Assembly (NCBI RefSeq): GCF_019308285.1
Contig: NZ_WWEM01000040.1
Location: 289,971 to 353,970, forward strand
Reading direction: 5' to 3'
Origin: Flavobacterium quisquiliarum
Lineage (GTDB): Bacteria; Bacteroidota; Bacteroidia; Flavobacteriales; Flavobacteriaceae
Length of the DNA stretch: 64,000 nucleotides
Shown here in pieces: positions 61,735 through 64,000 of this stretch (positions within the stretch are counted from its first letter, which is position 1; each line of letters starts with the position of its first letter). Under the pieces are notes generated by a model, which was given only the letters and a program-made list of their open reading frames with translations, did no database searches and was not told where the DNA came from. A program made the position numbers and the translations under genes.

Positions 61735-62208
61735 ATGAAACTTTCAGAAATTAAAGAAGTGCTTAAAACAGTGGAAGCTGTAAATTTTGAACTGCCGGAC
61801 GGCACATTTGTACCGGAATATTTTCACGTAACTGAAGTAGGCTTGGTTACCAAAAACTTCATCGACTGCGGAGGAACAGTAAGAAAAGAAACAGTTGTAA
61901 ACTTCCAGCTTTGGGATGCCAACGACTACGAGCACAGGCTTAAACCTCAGAAACTGATCCACATCATTGAGCTTTCAGAAAAAGTGTTAGGAATTGAAGA
62001 CAATGAAATTGAAGTGGAATACCAGAACACTACTATCGGCAAATACGATTTAGATTTTAACGGTAAAAACTTCACTCTGCTTAATAAACAGACAGCCTGT
62101 CTTGCTCAGGAGCAGTGCGGTATTCCATCTGATAAGCCTAAAGTAAAATTATCTCAGTTAAATACTGACAATGCTAATTCATGCACTCCGGGCGGAGGAT
62201 GCTGCTAA
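61735..62208 (+). CDS. DUF6428 family protein of ars operon
   Basis: 157 residues, cytosolic. It is acidic with a HVTEVGLVTKNFIDCGG segment and a short C-terminal Cys-rich tail (SCTPGGGCC) that could bind As(III). DUF6428 proteins regularly lie between arsR and arsC in Bacteroidota, but their role is unknown. It begins 33 bp after arsN1 and ends 42 bp before the arsenate reductase. Confidence 0.8.
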   Translation: MKLSEIKEVLKTVEAVNFELPDGTFVPEYFHVTEVGLVTKNFIDCGGTVRKETVVNFQLWDANDYEHRLKPQKLIHIIELSEKVLGIEDNEIEVEYQNTTIGKYDLDFNGKNFTLLNKQTACLAQEQCGIPSDKPKVKLSQLNTDNANSCTPGGGCC

Positions 62209-62250
62209 TCATTAAACAGATAATCAATAAACCTTTACAGCCAAAAAACT

Positions 62251-62865
62251 ATGTTATATCCACAAATTGAGAATACCGTTAAATCATTTGATTTTAAGCA
62301 GATCTCCGAAGAGCGCAAAGCAGTCCTGCAGCCACTAATCGACTTCATTCAGACAAAAGCGGACGGTAAGCTGGAAACCAGACTAAACCTAATCTGCACG
62401 CACAATTCCAGAAGAAGCCATCTCTCGCAGGTTTGGGCGCAGACTGCGGCTGCCTATTACGGCATCGAAAACGTTTCATGCTATTCGGGGGGAACCGAGG
62501 CTACTGCCCTTTTCCCAATGGCAGCGGAGATTTTGAAGCATTCAGGATTCAACATCAAAACTCTTTCAGAGGGATCAAACCCCGTTTATTCCATAAAATA
62601 TTCACCTGACGGACTTCCTGTCATTGGTTTTTCCAAAACCTATGATGATGATTTCAATCCTGAAAGCGGATTTGCCGCAATAATGACCTGTTCGCAGGCT
62701 GCCGGTGGATGCCCGTTTATAGCAGGCGCTGAGAAAAGAATCCCGATCACTTTTGAAGATCCAAAAATTTCCGACGGAACGCCTCAGCAGAAAGAAACTT
62801 ATCTGGAGCGCAGTCTGCAGATTGGAACTGAAATGTTTTACATATTCTCACAAATAAAAAAATAA
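62251..62865 (+). CDS. arsC: Arsenate reductase-like low-molecular-weight phosphatase
   Basis: 204 residues. The P-loop LICTHNSRRSHLSQ matches the CX5R(S/T) pattern of the LMW-phosphatase fold. The general-acid region is near YDDDFNPES, and two further Cys (CSQAAGGCPF) could act as the disulfide relay of thioredoxin-linked ArsC. It would reduce arsenate to arsenite for export by Acr3, whose gene starts one base after this stop. The ~200-residue length is longer than the typical ArsC (~135), as in the Bacteroidota form. Confidence 0.85.
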   Translation: MLYPQIENTVKSFDFKQISEERKAVLQPLIDFIQTKADGKLETRLNLICTHNSRRSHLSQVWAQTAAAYYGIENVSCYSGGTEATALFPMAAEILKHSGFNIKTLSEGSNPVYSIKYSPDGLPVIGFSKTYDDDFNPESGFAAIMTCSQAAGGCPFIAGAEKRIPITFEDPKISDGTPQQKETYLERSLQIGTEMFYIFSQIKK

Positions 62866-62866
62866 A

Positions 62867-63952
62867 ATGTCAGCAAATAACTGTGCACCAGCTGTCGGAC
62901 GCAAAAAGTTAAGCTTCCTTGACCGCTTCTTGACCCTTTGGATTTTCCTTGCTATGGCTATAGGCGTGGCTATAGGATACTTTATTCCTTCCAGCGGAGA
63001 TTTCATCAATTCTTTCTCCAGCGGAACAACAAACATTCCATTGGCAATAGGACTTATCCTGATGATGTACCCGCCACTGGCAAAAGTAAAATACGAACAG
63101 ATGGGACAGGTTTTCAAGAACACTAAAGTCTTGGGCGCCTCTTTATTCCTGAACTGGATTGTAGGCCCTGTCTTGATGTTTTTGTTGGCGCTCCTGTTTT
63201 TAAGCGGATATCCTGAATACATGATCGGGGTGATCCTGATTGGCCTGGCACGCTGTATCGCAATGGTTGTGGTATGGAACGATCTGGCAGACGGAAACCG
63301 CGAATATGCTGCAGGACTAATTGCCCTAAACAGTATTTTTCAGGTACTGCTTTATAGTGTATACGCTTACATTTTTATAACCATTCTACCTCCCTATTTT
63401 GGATATGATGGTTTTGAAGTCAATATCATCATTGCACAGATTGCCGAGAGTGTGGGTATCTATCTAGGTATTCCATTTGCTCTGGGAATCATAAGCCGCT
63501 ATGCTTTGATAGCTTTAAAAGGCTCTGAATGGTTTGAGGATAAGTACGTGCCGTTTATCTCACCGATTACTCTTATTTCACTGCTCTTTACGATCATTGT
63601 AATGTTCAGCCTGAAAGGGGAACTTATTGTTCAAATCCCGATGGATGTCGTGCGTATTGCAATACCGCTTGTCATATACTTTACTTTAATGTTTGTCATC
63701 AGCTTTTTTACAGGAAAATATTTTGGGGCTGACTATTCAAAGGCTACATCTATTGCGTTTACAGCCACCGGCAATAATTTTGAATTGGCTATTGCCGTGG
63801 CAATTGGAGTATTCGGAATAAACAGCGGACAGGCATTTGCAGGTGTTATTGGTCCTTTGGTAGAAGTACCTGCTCTTATAGCACTGGTAAACCTTGCATT
63901 TTGGTTTAGAAAAAAGTATTTTACAAAACAACTGCCTGCAGAAACTGCTTAA
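62867..63952 (+). CDS. acr3: Acr3-family arsenite efflux transporter
   Basis: 361 residues with about ten transmembrane helices. The Acr3 Cys is visible in GLARCIAMVVVWNDLADG, a pattern diagnostic of the family; the TM9 segment ATSIAFTATGNNFELAIAV is also typical. It exports arsenite using the proton motive force. The start follows the arsC stop with one base between, so the two are tightly coupled. Confidence 0.95.
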   Translation: MSANNCAPAVGRKKLSFLDRFLTLWIFLAMAIGVAIGYFIPSSGDFINSFSSGTTNIPLAIGLILMMYPPLAKVKYEQMGQVFKNTKVLGASLFLNWIVGPVLMFLLALLFLSGYPEYMIGVILIGLARCIAMVVVWNDLADGNREYAAGLIALNSIFQVLLYSVYAYIFITILPPYFGYDGFEVNIIIAQIAESVGIYLGIPFALGIISRYALIALKGSEWFEDKYVPFISPITLISLLFTIIVMFSLKGELIVQIPMDVVRIAIPLVIYFTLMFVISFFTGKYFGADYSKATSIAFTATGNNFELAIAVAIGVFGINSGQAFAGVIGPLVEVPALIALVNLAFWFRKKYFTKQLPAETA

Positions 63953-63959
63953 AAGAAAT

Positions 63960-64000
63960 ATGAGAATTGCAATAATATCGGATATACATGCGAACTTCCC
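63960..64000 (+). CDS. Metallophosphoesterase, partial (5' end only)
   Basis: The frame from ATG 63960 gives MRIAIISDIHANFP, the N-terminal SDIHAN metal-binding motif of calcineurin-type phosphoesterases (YfcE-like), before the window ends. It starts 8 bp after acr3 and may be the last gene of the ars operon. Only 13 full codons are seen. Confidence 0.7.
   Translation, partial: MRIAIISDIHANF

Noticed and set aside
1..64000. CRISPR arrays, tRNA and rRNA genes
   Set aside because: No regularly spaced direct repeats of CRISPR size and no cloverleaf or conserved rRNA segments were noticed on either strand; the only phased repeats belong to the IS21 ends.

Overview
The window comes from a member of the phylum Bacteroidota, most likely Flavobacteriaceae. 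Support for this is the set of lineage-restricted small families (DUF6520, DUF6965, DUF6660, DUF6428, DUF3347, DUF2911), the near absence of Shine-Dalgarno sequences, promoter-like TAnnTTTG elements, the Pol IV/DnaE2 pair without ImuA, and a CzcA pump fused to its outer-membrane channel. The genus cannot be fixed from sequence alone. No rRNA, tRNA or CRISPR array was seen. Base composition changes along the window: about 5.7-28.9 kb is visibly G+C-richer, and about 40-60 kb is A+T-rich.

Layout. 1-1.75 kb (minus): a secreted protein running off the left edge, and a trypsin-like protease cut at its N-terminal side. 1.75-2.26 kb: the 3' end of an S9 peptidase gene, abutting the protease at a rearrangement junction. 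2.3-5.3 kb: DUF6520, a MauE/DoxX membrane protein, DUF6965 and a stand-alone receiver protein. 5.7-9.4 kb: a damage-type mutagenesis cassette (Pol IV and a C-terminally shortened DnaE2) behind a 12+8+12 bp inverted repeat. 9.7-18.0 kb: an envelope-lipid module (PAP2 phosphatase, EptA-like phosphoethanolamine transferase, DUF1345, response regulator, sensor kinase, LtaS-like sulfatase, diacylglycerol-kinase-like protein). A 42-43 bp box is repeated upstream of its three transcription units. 18.1-29.4 kb (minus): a divalent-metal module (His-rich P1B ATPase, MgtC, bestrophin, Fur-family regulator, CzcB, CzcA-channel fusion, DUF6660). 29.8-36.6 kb: accessory genes, including a DUF6602 nuclease-like protein, an M14-like protein that has lost its metal ligands, an MscS channel and a HEPN-domain protein. 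37.1-39.7 kb: an intact IS21-family element with 24-bp phased terminal repeats, flanked by fragments of two unrelated genes.

40.2-60.4 kb is a large copper island: Cys/His-rich and HMA/DUF3347 secreted proteins, a beta-propeller lipoprotein, a haem-binding-domain protein, a CusA pump split at an A6 tract, an outer-membrane channel, two CusB-type adaptors, a CopA ATPase, DUF305, and a multicopper oxidase carrying its own C-terminal outer-membrane domain. A small Cys4 metal-binding module recurs across five of its proteins. A nuclease-like gene is embedded in it, and it has no recognisable copper regulator. 60.85-63.95 kb is an ars operon (ArsR, ArsN1-type acetyltransferase, DUF6428, ArsC-like phosphatase, Acr3). 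A metallophosphoesterase begins at the right edge.

The window therefore combines three metal or metalloid defences (Zn/Cd/Co, Cu, As), a candidate envelope-remodelling regulon, and mobile-element scars that suggest the copper island arrived by transfer. Function calls rest on reading motifs and family resemblance by eye; no database search was run.
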